Assembly (NCBI GenBank): GCA_002968845.1
Contig: PVBG01000023.1
Coordinates: 23,580-87,579, forward strand
Length of the DNA stretch: 64,000 nucleotides
Source of the DNA: Neorhizobium tomejilense
Lineage (GTDB): Bacteria; Pseudomonadota; Alphaproteobacteria; Rhizobiales; Rhizobiaceae
Direction of reading: 5' to 3'
Of this stretch, positions 33,423 through 41,704 are shown in pieces; the stretch's first letter is position 1; each line of letters starts with the position of its first letter. A program made the position numbers and the translations under genes. Under the pieces are notes generated by a model, which ran no database searches, had not been told where the DNA came from, and worked only from the letters and a program-made list of their open reading frames with translations.

Positions 33423-33445
33423 ATTACGTTTACGTACACGTCAAT
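33423..33445. promoter_or_regulatory. LiuR-like operator upstream of the ETF-ubiquinone oxidoreductase
   Basis: Three ACGT cores spaced 6 bases apart (33426, 33432, 33438) lie in an AT-rich flank, about 130 bases upstream of the ETF-QO start. This resembles the ACGT-rich motif of the MerR-family regulator LiuR, as recalled. It could also serve the divergent SDR gene. Confidence 0.55.
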
Positions 33446-33549
33446 TATAGGCACCGAACCGCAGAAAGCAAGATCGGCCTTTCGCAGCCTTCTGCCGCTG
33501 CTATAAAGGCCCGACAACCGATCACAGGAATTGGGGAAGGAATAAAATC

Positions 33550-34338
33550 ATGGATCTCGGTCTAAACGGCAAACGCGCTCTCGTGCTCGCCTCGTCCCGC
33601 GGGCTTGGCCTCGGCATCGCCAAGGCACTTGCGAGCGAGGGCGCCCACGTTCTCCTCGTCGGGCGCTCCGGCGAGCGGCTGGCGGACAATTGCAAGGCGA
33701 TCAATGCCGAAGGCAAGGGTAAGGCAGACTGGGTCTGGGGCGACCTTTCCGAGGAGAATTTCGTCGAGGCGATGAAGGCTGCCGTCAAGGAGAAGCTCGG
33801 CGGCATAGACATCCTGGTCAACAATACCGGCGGCCCGACGCCGGGCACGACAGAAGACATGACCGCCGACAAGCTCGACATCTTCTTCCAGTCCATGGTG
33901 CTGCGCGTCATCACGCTCACGAACGCCCTCCTGCCGCAGATGAAGGAACAGGGTTTCGGCCGCATCCTGACCGTCGCCTCCTCCGGCGTCTTCGAGCCGA
34001 TCGCCAATCTGGCGCTGTCGAACACGCTGCGCTCGGCGCTGGTCGGCTGGAACAAGACGATCGCAACCGAAGTGGCGGGTTTCGGCATTACCTGCAACAT
34101 GCTGCTTCCCGGCCGCATTCATACCGATCGTATCGACGAACTCGACGGCGCCAATGCCAAGCGCACCGGCAAGTCGGTGGAGGAAATCCGCTCCGCCTCG
34201 CTGAAGACCATTCCCGCCGGCCGGCTCGGCAAGGTCGAGGAATTCGCGGCCGCCGGTGCGTTCCTCTGCTCGGTCCCGGCAAGCTATGTCACCGGCACGA
34301 TGCTCCGGGTCGATGGTGGTGCGTCGCGCTCGATCTGA
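33550..34338 (+). CDS. SDR-fold protein (3-oxoacyl-ACP reductase-like) lacking the catalytic Tyr/Lys
   Basis: This 262-aa Rossmann-fold protein has the nucleotide loop ASSRGLGLGIAKALA, the VNNTGGP motif and a C-terminal GTMLRVDGGASRSI, all SDR features. The active-site segment reads SSGVFEPIANLALSNTLRSA: Ser144 is present, but the Tyr and Lys of the YxxxK motif are replaced by Ser157 and Arg161. Known SDR subgroups show the same change, so it may use a different chemistry or bind ligand without catalysis. The gene is divergent from ETF-QO. Confidence 0.85.
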   Translation: MDLGLNGKRALVLASSRGLGLGIAKALASEGAHVLLVGRSGERLADNCKAINAEGKGKADWVWGDLSEENFVEAMKAAVKEKLGGIDILVNNTGGPTPGTTEDMTADKLDIFFQSMVLRVITLTNALLPQMKEQGFGRILTVASSGVFEPIANLALSNTLRSALVGWNKTIATEVAGFGITCNMLLPGRIHTDRIDELDGANAKRTGKSVEEIRSASLKTIPAGRLGKVEEFAAAGAFLCSVPASYVTGTMLRVDGGASRSI

Positions 34339-34466
34339 AGCTTGCGAAAGAGGGTTAAATCCAGGTCGTTAAACATTAAATCGAATTGGGGTGCCGCTGT
34401 TGGCGGTATCTCAATTCGCCTGAGTTAAGAGGCAAGCCGGCCCCCCAAAATTAAAGGATCGCCGGC

Positions 34467-34835
34467 ATGATCGAAAGTGTTTCGGGGGCGACCGAGGCTA
34501 CCCCGCCCAGTGTACCCTCCGCCGTGCCTCACGCCGCGGCGCCTTCCGCTGCCTCCTCGGCGGCCTCGATCTCGGCGACACTTGCGGCCGGACAGGTCGC
34601 GACCTATGCAGGCACCTGGGAAGCAGCAACCCGGCACGCAGCCGAGACCTCGGCGATCTCCGGCCGATCGGGAAACATGCATGCGCGAAGCCTCGAGGCC
34701 GTGGACGATGTCGTGGTCCGCAATCTTCTCGACAGCCTGTCGCCTTCGAGCCGGATCGCCGGCAGTTTCTTCCTGGCCGACGGCGAAGAACCTGCACCAC
34801 GGTCGCTGATCGCCACCTATTACGAAGACGTCTGA
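34467..34835 (+). CDS. Hypothetical Ala/Ser-rich protein
   Basis: This 122-aa frame has an Ala/Ser/Pro-rich N-terminal half (about 1-55) and a more ordinary C-terminus (VVVRNLLDSLSPSSRIAGSF, GEEPAPRSLIATYYEDV). There are no cysteines and no membrane helix. Competing frames overlap, but this one has the better composition and an ordinary C-terminus. No family is recognised. Confidence 0.5.
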   Translation: MIESVSGATEATPPSVPSAVPHAAAPSAASSAASISATLAAGQVATYAGTWEAATRHAAETSAISGRSGNMHARSLEAVDDVVVRNLLDSLSPSSRIAGSFFLADGEEPAPRSLIATYYEDV

Positions 34836-34934
34836 CCGGAGACGTTCCGGACGATCCGACATCACGCGAATGCGTCTCGCGGGAGCACCCGCCCACGCCT
34901 ATGATCTCCAGACCCTGCCCTCGGAGATTCTTCC

Positions 34935-35138
34935 ATGAAATTCACTCGACTTGCGCTTTCGATCATCGGCATCCTGATGGTGGTGATCGGCCTCATCTGG
35001 ATCGGCCAGGGCACCGGCGCCTTCCCCTATCCTGCCAGCAGTTTCATGATCAACCAGACGCCCTGGATCATCAGGGGCGCCGGCGTCGCGATCATCGGCC
35101 TTGCCGTCATCTGGGGCGCCCGGCGGTTCCTGCGCTAG
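34935..35138 (+). CDS. Small two-helix inner-membrane protein
   Basis: This 67-aa protein has two hydrophobic helices (about 6-24 and 45-62) flanking a short loop with PYPASSFMINQTPW, and a basic C-terminus (ARRFLR). GGAG lies about 9 bases before the ATG. Composition is typical of a genuine small membrane protein. Function is unknown. Confidence 0.82.
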   Translation: MKFTRLALSIIGILMVVIGLIWIGQGTGAFPYPASSFMINQTPWIIRGAGVAIIGLAVIWGARRFLR

Positions 35139-35338
35139 GCCGGTTGGCAGCGCTTCTCCTGCGCAGCCAAAAGGCGAAGAAGATTAACTCCAGTTCATCT
35201 AAGCCCTTCATTACAAACCTTTAATCCGCCTTCACCGGTTAGTGAGCCGGTCGGTAAAAACTTGTCTTTTTTGCGCCGCAATAGGGGCGGTTCGATGGGC
35301 CGATGCCATCGAGCACAACCACAAGCGAGCGGTCACCC

Positions 35339-36562
35339 ATGAAGAAGATCTGGATTTTTGCCGGCATTCTTGTCGTTGCCGGCGCTGCGGGCTGGGAGTT
35401 CCGCGATCGGATTCCCTTTCTTTCATCCCTCAGCCAGCAGGCCTCTGCCGCTCCCGGCGAAGGCCTGCCGCAGGGCGCACGCCGGCGCGGCGCAGTCGGT
35501 CCACCGCCGGCGGTCAAGACGGTCGCCGCCACCCGCACCGCCCTGCCGATGGACGTCACCGCCTCCGGTGCGGCCAATGCCGACGAGAATACCACAATCG
35601 CCGCCCAGCAACCGGGCATCGTGGTCAGCATCGCGGCAACCGACGGCGCATTCGTCAAGACGGGCGACCTGATCGCCAAGCTCGACGACCGCACGGCCAA
35701 GGCCGCTTTGGACAAGGACAGGGCGTTGCTCGTCCGCGACCAGGCGACGCTCACCCAGGCCCAGACGGCGCTCACCCGCGCCAACGACCTGCTGCGCGGC
35801 AATGCCGGCACCCAGCAGACCGTCGACCAGGCGAAGGCGGCGCAGGATACCGCGGCCGCCACCGTGCAGAGCGACAACGCGGCGATCGCAGCCGATCAGA
35901 TCGACCTCGACCATACCGAAATCCGCGCGCCCTTCGACGGAAGGCTCGGCGACATCGACATCAGCACCGGCGCCTATCTCAGCGCCGGATCGGCGGTGGT
36001 GACGATCGCCAAATACGATCCGATCTACGTGAAATTCCACCTTCCCGAAGCCTATCTCGGCCAGCTCAAGCAGGGCGCGACGGCGAAGGCGGTAACGGTC
36101 GATGCCGTGCCGCAGGGCGGCGGCACTTCGGCCAAGGGAACCTTGAGCTTCTTCGACAACACTGTCGATCCGGCTTCGGGCACGATCCTTGCCAAGGCGC
36201 GGTTCGACAATCCGTCCGGAACGCTGTGGCCGGGGCAATCGCTGAATGTCACCGTGCATTTTGAGAGCGGCGCCAAGGACATCGTGGTGCCGACGGTGGC
36301 GGTCAATCCGGGCGTCGACAGCCCGTTCGTCTACGCGATTGGCGACGACAGTAAGGTGCACGCGACGCCGGTGAAGGTGGCGCGCTCCAATGGTCCGGAC
36401 ATGGCGATTGCCAGCGGGCTCACCGAAGGTGCGCATGTGGTGGTCGAGGGCCAGGTGCAGCTCGTCGATGGCGCCACCGTCGTCGAGCAGTTCGGCAATG
36501 GCCAGAAGACGGCCGGTGCCAAGAGCAGCGATCGGGCGATCGAAATGGGGGCAGCGCAATGA
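35339..36562 (+). CDS. RND efflux periplasmic adaptor (membrane fusion protein)
   Basis: This 407-aa periplasmic adaptor of a tripartite efflux pump has an N-terminal membrane anchor (MKKIWIFAGILVVAGAAGW). The HlyD/AcrA-type architecture follows: a lipoyl half (SIAATDGAFVKTGDLIAKLD), an alpha-hairpin, DHTEIRAPFDGRLGDIDIST, and a beta-barrel and membrane-proximal domain. I chose ATG 35339 because it opens on the anchor; ATG 35303 is an in-frame alternative. It overlaps the permease gene by four bases (ATGA), so the two are coupled. Confidence 0.92.
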   Translation: MKKIWIFAGILVVAGAAGWEFRDRIPFLSSLSQQASAAPGEGLPQGARRRGAVGPPPAVKTVAATRTALPMDVTASGAANADENTTIAAQQPGIVVSIAATDGAFVKTGDLIAKLDDRTAKAALDKDRALLVRDQATLTQAQTALTRANDLLRGNAGTQQTVDQAKAAQDTAAATVQSDNAAIAADQIDLDHTEIRAPFDGRLGDIDISTGAYLSAGSAVVTIAKYDPIYVKFHLPEAYLGQLKQGATAKAVTVDAVPQGGGTSAKGTLSFFDNTVDPASGTILAKARFDNPSGTLWPGQSLNVTVHFESGAKDIVVPTVAVNPGVDSPFVYAIGDDSKVHATPVKVARSNGPDMAIASGLTEGAHVVVEGQVQLVDGATVVEQFGNGQKTAGAKSSDRAIEMGAAQ

Positions 36563-39500
36563 TCCCGCAATTCTGCATCCGCCGCCCGGTCGCCACCACG
36601 CTGCTCGCTATCGGCGCCGTGCTCGCCGGCCTTGCCGGCTATCAGCTGCTGCCGGTCGCCGCCCTGCCGCAGGTCGATTTCCCGACCATCAACGTCTCCG
36701 CCCAGCTGACCGGCGCCTCGCCGCAGACGATGGCGACGGCGGTGTCGACGCCGCTGATCAAGCAGTTCGAGACGATCCCCGGGATCAGCGAGATCAGCGC
36801 CACCAACTCGCTCGGCAATACCTCGATCGTGCTGCAGTTCGATCTCAACCGCGATATTGACGCGGCGGCGGCCGACGTGCAGGCGGCGATCTCGCATGCG
36901 ACCCGGCAGCTGCCGGACAACATGACGACGCCACCGAGCTACCGCAAGACCAACCCGGCCGACGCGCCGGTCCTGCTCCTGTCGATCCGCAGCGATACGA
37001 TGCCGCGCAGCAAGATCGACGAGATCGCCGAGGACGTCCTCTCCCCATCGCTCTCCACCCTTCCCGGCGTCGCGGAAGTATCGATCTTCGGCGCCCAGAC
37101 CTATGCGGTGCGCGTCGAGGTCGATCCCAACAAGCTGCAGGCCCGCAATCTCGGTGTCGACAACGTCACCAATGCCATCTCCACCGCCAACAGCCAGGCG
37201 CCGGTCGGCTCGCTCGAGAACAACAGCCAGCGCCTGACCATCAATGCCGATACCCAGCGCACCAATGCCGACCAGTTTCGTTCGCTGGTGATCGCCAGTC
37301 CGAACGGCGCCCCCGTCCATCTCGGCGACGTCGCCAACGTTCAGGACAGCGTCGCTAATCTCGACGCGGGAAGCTGGTATGACGGCAACCAGTCGATCAT
37401 CCTCGCCATCCAGCGCCAGCCGGATGCCAATACGGTCAATGTCGTCGATGCGGTGCGCGCCAAGCTGCCCGGACTTTCCGCCGAGCTGCCGGCCGCCGTG
37501 TCGATCAACGTCATGAACGATTCCTCGACGGCGATCCGTGCCTCGATCTCGGACGTGCAGTTCACGCTGATGCTGACGATCGGCCTTGTCGTGCTGGTCA
37601 TCTATCTCTTCCTCGGCCGGATCACCGCCACCCTCGTTCCGGGGCTTGCCGTGCCGCTGTCGCTGATCACCACGTTCGGCGCCATGTATGTGCTCGGCTA
37701 CAGTATCGACAACATCTCGCTGCTCGGACTGACGCTTGCGGTCGGCCTGGTGGTGGACGATGCGATCGTCATGCTGGAAAACATCATGCGGCATGTCGAG
37801 GACGGCATGGCGCCGATGCAGGCGGCCCTGCAGGGAGCCGGCGAAGTCAGCTCGACGATCATTTCCATGTCGGTGTCGCTGATCGCCGTATTCATCCCGA
37901 TCCTCCTGATGGGCGGGGTGGTCGGGCGGCTGTTCAACGAATTCGGCATGGTGGTGGCGCTCGCCATCGTCGCCTCGGCGGTCGTCTCACTGACGGTGAC
38001 GCCGATGCTCGGTTCGCGTCTATCCGGCGCCGAACATCACCCGGGCCTGGTGGTGCGTATCTTCGATGCCGGTTTCAGCCGCACGCTCAACGGCTATGAC
38101 CGGGCGGTCGGCTGGTGCCTTCGGAACCGAGCGATCATCCTTCTCGTCTTCCTCGCCTCGGTCGGCGCCTCGGTCTATCTTTTCTGGACGTTGCCCACGA
38201 GCTTCTTCCCGCAGGAGGATATCGGCCGGCTGACGATCTCGACGCAGGCCCGCGAGGACATTTCCTATCCGGCGATGCGCGACCTGCAGGCGCAGGTGGC
38301 CGCCGCCGTGCAGAAGAACCCCGCGGTCAACCACGTCACCTCGATCGTCGGCAGCAACGGCCGCAGCTCGCTCAACAACGGCACGATCTGGGTGGAACTG
38401 AAGGATCGCGACCGGCGTCCGCCGCTCGACCAGACGCTGCGCGAACTCCGGCAGGCGACATCCGGCTTCGCCGGCATGAAGACCTTCATCACGCCGCAGC
38501 AGAGCCTGCGCTTCGGCGGCCGCGCGACGGCCAGCCAGTACCAGCTCGTCGTGCAAGCGCTGAATGCCTCGCAGACCAGCGAATGGTCGGACAAGATCCA
38601 GGCCGCGATGCGCGCCGACCGGGCGCATTTCACTGACGTCACGTCCGACGCCCAGAACGACGCGATCGAGGCCAATATCAAGGTCGATCCGGAAAAGGCA
38701 GCGTCCTTCGGCATTACCGACGACGAGTTGCGCAAGACGCTGCAGATGGCGTTCGGCGGTTATACGGCCGCCGAAATCCAGTCGACCGGCGACAGCTACG
38801 ACGTGATCACCGAGTTCGACAATACCCAGCAATGGAACGACCAGATGCTGCAGGGTGTCAGGGTGCTGTCCTCGAACGGCGCGCTGGTGCCGCTCTCGAA
38901 TTTCGCGACGGTGGTGCGCCAGACCGCACCGGTCACCATCAACCAGACCGGCCAGCTGGTCTCGACGACCGTGTCGTTCAACCTGCCGGCCGGCGTCTCG
39001 CTCTCCGATGCGACGGCGGCAGTCGACCAGATCAAAGCAAACCTGCAGATGCCGAACGACGTGTTCACCTCCTATGGCGGCACCGCGCAGATCTTTCAGC
39101 AGAGCCAGGGCAACACGCCGATGCTGATTCTGGCTGCGGTGCTCACCATCTACGTGGTGCTCGGCGTGCTCTACGAGAGCTTCATCCACCCGCTGACGAT
39201 CCTGTCGGGCCTACCGGCCGCGGCCTTCGGAGCGTTGCTGGCACTAAAGCTGTTCGGTTTCGACCTGTCGATCATCGCGCTGATCGGGCTTCTGATGCTG
39301 ATCGGCATCGTCAAGAAGAACGCGATCATGATGATCGACGTGGCGGTGGAGACGATGCGCTCGAAGGGGGAAACGGCGGCAGTTGCAATCCACGAGGCCT
39401 GCGTGCGGCGTTTCCGGCCGATCATGATGACGACCTTCTGCGCCTTGCTCGGGGCGCTGCCGATCGCCCTCGGCACCGGCGCCTCTTCCGAGCTTCGCCA

Positions 39501-39684
39501 ACCGCTGGGCATCGCTGTCGTTGGCGGGCTGATCGTTTCCCAGGCGCTGACGCTGTTCATCACGCCGGTCATCTTCGTGGAGATGGATCGGTTTGGCCGC
39601 TTCCTCGGGAGGCTTTGGTCGAGGAAGGACAAGGACCTGCATGAGGCGAACGACGACGTGCCGACGGCGATTGCGGCCGAGTGA
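36559..39684 (+). CDS. RND multidrug efflux permease (AcrB/MdtB-like)
   Basis: This 1041-aa inner-membrane proton-driven exporter has the standard RND layout. Helix 1 is followed by a large periplasmic loop (porter domains), helices 2-6, a second periplasmic loop and helices 8-12. GLTLAVGLVVDDAIVMLENI carries the proton-relay aspartates of helix 4. FRPIMMTTFCALLGALPIAL in the C-terminal half is also conserved. The closest type is the HAE1 group, probably MdtB/MuxB-like. No outer-membrane channel gene is adjacent; a TolC-type channel elsewhere must serve. Confidence 0.94.
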   Translation: MIPQFCIRRPVATTLLAIGAVLAGLAGYQLLPVAALPQVDFPTINVSAQLTGASPQTMATAVSTPLIKQFETIPGISEISATNSLGNTSIVLQFDLNRDIDAAAADVQAAISHATRQLPDNMTTPPSYRKTNPADAPVLLLSIRSDTMPRSKIDEIAEDVLSPSLSTLPGVAEVSIFGAQTYAVRVEVDPNKLQARNLGVDNVTNAISTANSQAPVGSLENNSQRLTINADTQRTNADQFRSLVIASPNGAPVHLGDVANVQDSVANLDAGSWYDGNQSIILAIQRQPDANTVNVVDAVRAKLPGLSAELPAAVSINVMNDSSTAIRASISDVQFTLMLTIGLVVLVIYLFLGRITATLVPGLAVPLSLITTFGAMYVLGYSIDNISLLGLTLAVGLVVDDAIVMLENIMRHVEDGMAPMQAALQGAGEVSSTIISMSVSLIAVFIPILLMGGVVGRLFNEFGMVVALAIVASAVVSLTVTPMLGSRLSGAEHHPGLVVRIFDAGFSRTLNGYDRAVGWCLRNRAIILLVFLASVGASVYLFWTLPTSFFPQEDIGRLTISTQAREDISYPAMRDLQAQVAAAVQKNPAVNHVTSIVGSNGRSSLNNGTIWVELKDRDRRPPLDQTLRELRQATSGFAGMKTFITPQQSLRFGGRATASQYQLVVQALNASQTSEWSDKIQAAMRADRAHFTDVTSDAQNDAIEANIKVDPEKAASFGITDDELRKTLQMAFGGYTAAEIQSTGDSYDVITEFDNTQQWNDQMLQGVRVLSSNGALVPLSNFATVVRQTAPVTINQTGQLVSTTVSFNLPAGVSLSDATAAVDQIKANLQMPNDVFTSYGGTAQIFQQSQGNTPMLILAAVLTIYVVLGVLYESFIHPLTILSGLPAAAFGALLALKLFGFDLSIIALIGLLMLIGIVKKNAIMMIDVAVETMRSKGETAAVAIHEACVRRFRPIMMTTFCALLGALPIALGTGASSELRQPLGIAVVGGLIVSQALTLFITPVIFVEMDRFGRFLGRLWSRKDKDLHEANDDVPTAIAAE

Positions 39685-39690
39685 GGCCCC

Positions 39691-39722
39691 CTGCCCGCCG
39701 CCCGAAAAGGGCAGGCGGGCAG
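39691..39722. terminator. GC-rich hairpin after the RND operon
   Basis: CTGCCCGCC-GCCC pairs with GGGC-a-GGCGGGCAG (13 bp, one bulge, loop GAAAA). It starts 7 bases after the RND permease stop. No T-run follows, so it is a weak or factor-assisted terminator. Confidence 0.6.
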
Positions 39723-39890
39723 GCGTCAGTGCAGGTAACCTTAATCGATAACCTGAACAACGGACTCCGTTTGCATTAGCCACCGCTAAAGCTTCTTATA
39801 GGTCGTGCAGCGTAGTACTGCGTACGCGCTGCGGCGGTCGGGCTTGGGGGTCGCCCGGCCGCTTTCAGTTTCAGGTAAGAGGCTGGAAAA

Positions 39891-40715
39891 TCAGAAACTT
39901 TCTGCCAGTTTCGGCAAATCCCTGATCAGCCCATCCCGCACCACGAAGCTGATCGGCTCGTTGGGGTACCGCTTTGTATCGACCAGCAGCCTTGCGAAAA
40001 TGACCCGCCGTTCGTCCTTCATCGCCCAGCCGACGAACCAGCCGAGCGGGCGGGCGTAATCCACCTTGCCGGCCTTGTCGCGCAGCCAGCCGGAACCGGT
40101 CTTGCCCTGGATGTCCCAGCCGTCGCCGGCCTCGAAATGCGGCACGATCGCCAGCGTCATGTCGACCGCATGTTCGGAGATCGGCAGGCCGCCATTGAGG
40201 AAACGGCGCAGGAACTGGACCTGCTGGTCGGCCGAAATCTTCAGCGACGACATCAGCCAGGATTCGGTCAGGCCGTCGGTGTTGCCCGGACCGCCGGCGA
40301 TGTCGCGGTTGCCGTAGCCAAAGCGCTGGATGTAGTCCGCAAACTTGGGCTTGCCGAGCTTGCGGGCAATTTCCTGCGAATACCAGACGATCGATTCCTT
40401 TTCCCAGATCAGCGGATCGACATCCTTCTTCACCCGCTCCGGTCCCTTGAACTTCGCCTGGTATTTCCAGCGCGGGTTCTGGGCGTCGGTGAGGATGCCG
40501 GCGTCGTAGCCCATCATGGCCAAAGGAAGTTTGAAGGTCGACTGGGGATAAAAGCCCTGATCACAGGTGCCCTGGCGGTAAAGCGCATCGCCGCTCTCCT
40601 CGTCGATGATGACGGTGCAGCGGATCGGATCGGCGGCACCAGCAGAGCTGCATTCGAGAAAAGTCGCGGTAATTCCGAGAGAAAATGCCAGAAGGAATGA
40701 ATTTCTGAAAGCCAT
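39891..40715 (-). CDS. Class D (OXA-type) beta-lactamase
   Basis: This 274-aa periplasmic serine beta-lactamase has a signal peptide (about residues 1-27). It shows STFK with Ser59 and Lys62, SIV (SxV, 108-110), YGN (134-136), the Trp of ESWLMSSLKIS that stabilises the carbamylated lysine, and KTGSGW (205-210), all in family order. It is a chromosomal enzyme likely to act on penicillins. It is divergent from an AmpR-like regulator, an arrangement normally seen with class C ampC. Confidence 0.93.
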   Translation of the reverse strand: MAFRNSFLLAFSLGITATFLECSSAGAADPIRCTVIIDEESGDALYRQGTCDQGFYPQSTFKLPLAMMGYDAGILTDAQNPRWKYQAKFKGPERVKKDVDPLIWEKESIVWYSQEIARKLGKPKFADYIQRFGYGNRDIAGGPGNTDGLTESWLMSSLKISADQQVQFLRRFLNGGLPISEHAVDMTLAIVPHFEAGDGWDIQGKTGSGWLRDKAGKVDYARPLGWFVGWAMKDERRVIFARLLVDTKRYPNEPISFVVRDGLIRDLPKLAESF

Positions 40716-40763
40716 CGCGGTGCTCCAAATGGGGTGACCCGGCTTTTCTAGGTCGGCTTGTAA

Positions 40764-40813
40764 GCCCTAATCAAACGATGATATCTGCGGTCAGGCATGA
40801 ATCAAACTAGGGC
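40764..40813. promoter_or_regulatory. Divergent control region of the class D beta-lactamase and AmpR-like gene
   Basis: A GCCCTA (40764) / TAGGGC (40808) inverted pair encloses two direct AATCAAAC copies (40769 and 40800) 31 bases apart, three helical turns. This arrangement fits cooperative binding of a LysR-type protein. A start for the regulator follows immediately at 40814. Confidence 0.5.
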
Positions 40814-41704
40814 ATGGCCATGGTTCGACCATATTTGCCGCTGAACGCGCTGCGGGCTTTCGAGGCGGCCGCGCGGCACCTCTCGTTCACCCGGGCGGCG
40901 ATCGAGCTCAACGTCACCCAGGCGGCCGTCAGCCATCAGGTGAAACTGCTCGAACAGCGGCTCGGCGTGACCCTGTTCCGGCGCCTGCCGCGCGGACTGA
41001 TGATCACCGAGGAAGGATTGGCTCTGCTGCCGGCGCTGCAGGATTCATTCGACCGGATGGCGGACATGCTGGAGCGGTTCGAGGGCGGGCATGTGCGCGA
41101 GGTGGTGAAGCTCGGCGCGGTCGGCACGCTGGCGGTCGGCTGGCTGCTGCCGCGGCTTGTCGATTTCCGGCAAAAATATCCGTTCATCGACCTGCGGCTC
41201 TCGACCAACAACAACCGCGTCGATATTGCCGCCGAAGGGCTCGACTACACGATCAAGTTCGGCAACGGCGCCTGGCACGATATCGAGGCGGAAGCGTTGT
41301 TCGAGACACCGCTGTCCGTCCTCTGCGTGCCGCCGGTCGCAAGGCAGCTCAAAGCCCCGGAGGACGTCGCGCACCAGGTGCTGCTGCGCTCCTATCGCGC
41401 CGACGAATGGCCAAGCTGGTTCGAGGCCGCCCATGTCGCCCCGCCGCAAATCCGCGGCCTGGTGTTCGACAGCTCCGTGCTGATGGTCGAGGCAGCGATG
41501 CAAGGGGCCGGCGTGGCGCTCGCCCCTCCCCTGATGTTCTCCCGCCAGCTTGCCTCCGGCATGATCGAACAGCCCTTCCCGATCACCATTTCCAAGGGCA
41601 GCTACTGGCTGACCCGGCTCAAATCCCGCACCGTGACGCCGGCCATGGAAATGTTCAGGAACTGGCTGACGCAGCAGGCGGCGGAGACTCGGGCAAAAAT
41701 CTAG
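40814..41704 (+). CDS. AmpR-like LysR-family regulator
   Basis: This 296-aa regulator has an N-terminal winged helix (about 5-66) of RPYLPLNALRAFEAAARHLS, FTRAAIELNVTQAAVSHQVK type, the same wording as AmpR/GcvA proteins. The C-terminal effector domain contains a VEAAMQGAGVALAPPLMFSRQL segment conserved in AmpR. It likely activates the divergent beta-lactamase gene when muropeptide balance changes, as in known AmpR-AmpC pairs. In-frame ATGs exist at 40814 and 40820. Confidence 0.88.
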   Translation: MAMVRPYLPLNALRAFEAAARHLSFTRAAIELNVTQAAVSHQVKLLEQRLGVTLFRRLPRGLMITEEGLALLPALQDSFDRMADMLERFEGGHVREVVKLGAVGTLAVGWLLPRLVDFRQKYPFIDLRLSTNNNRVDIAAEGLDYTIKFGNGAWHDIEAEALFETPLSVLCVPPVARQLKAPEDVAHQVLLRSYRADEWPSWFEAAHVAPPQIRGLVFDSSVLMVEAAMQGAGVALAPPLMFSRQLASGMIEQPFPITISKGSYWLTRLKSRTVTPAMEMFRNWLTQQAAETRAKI

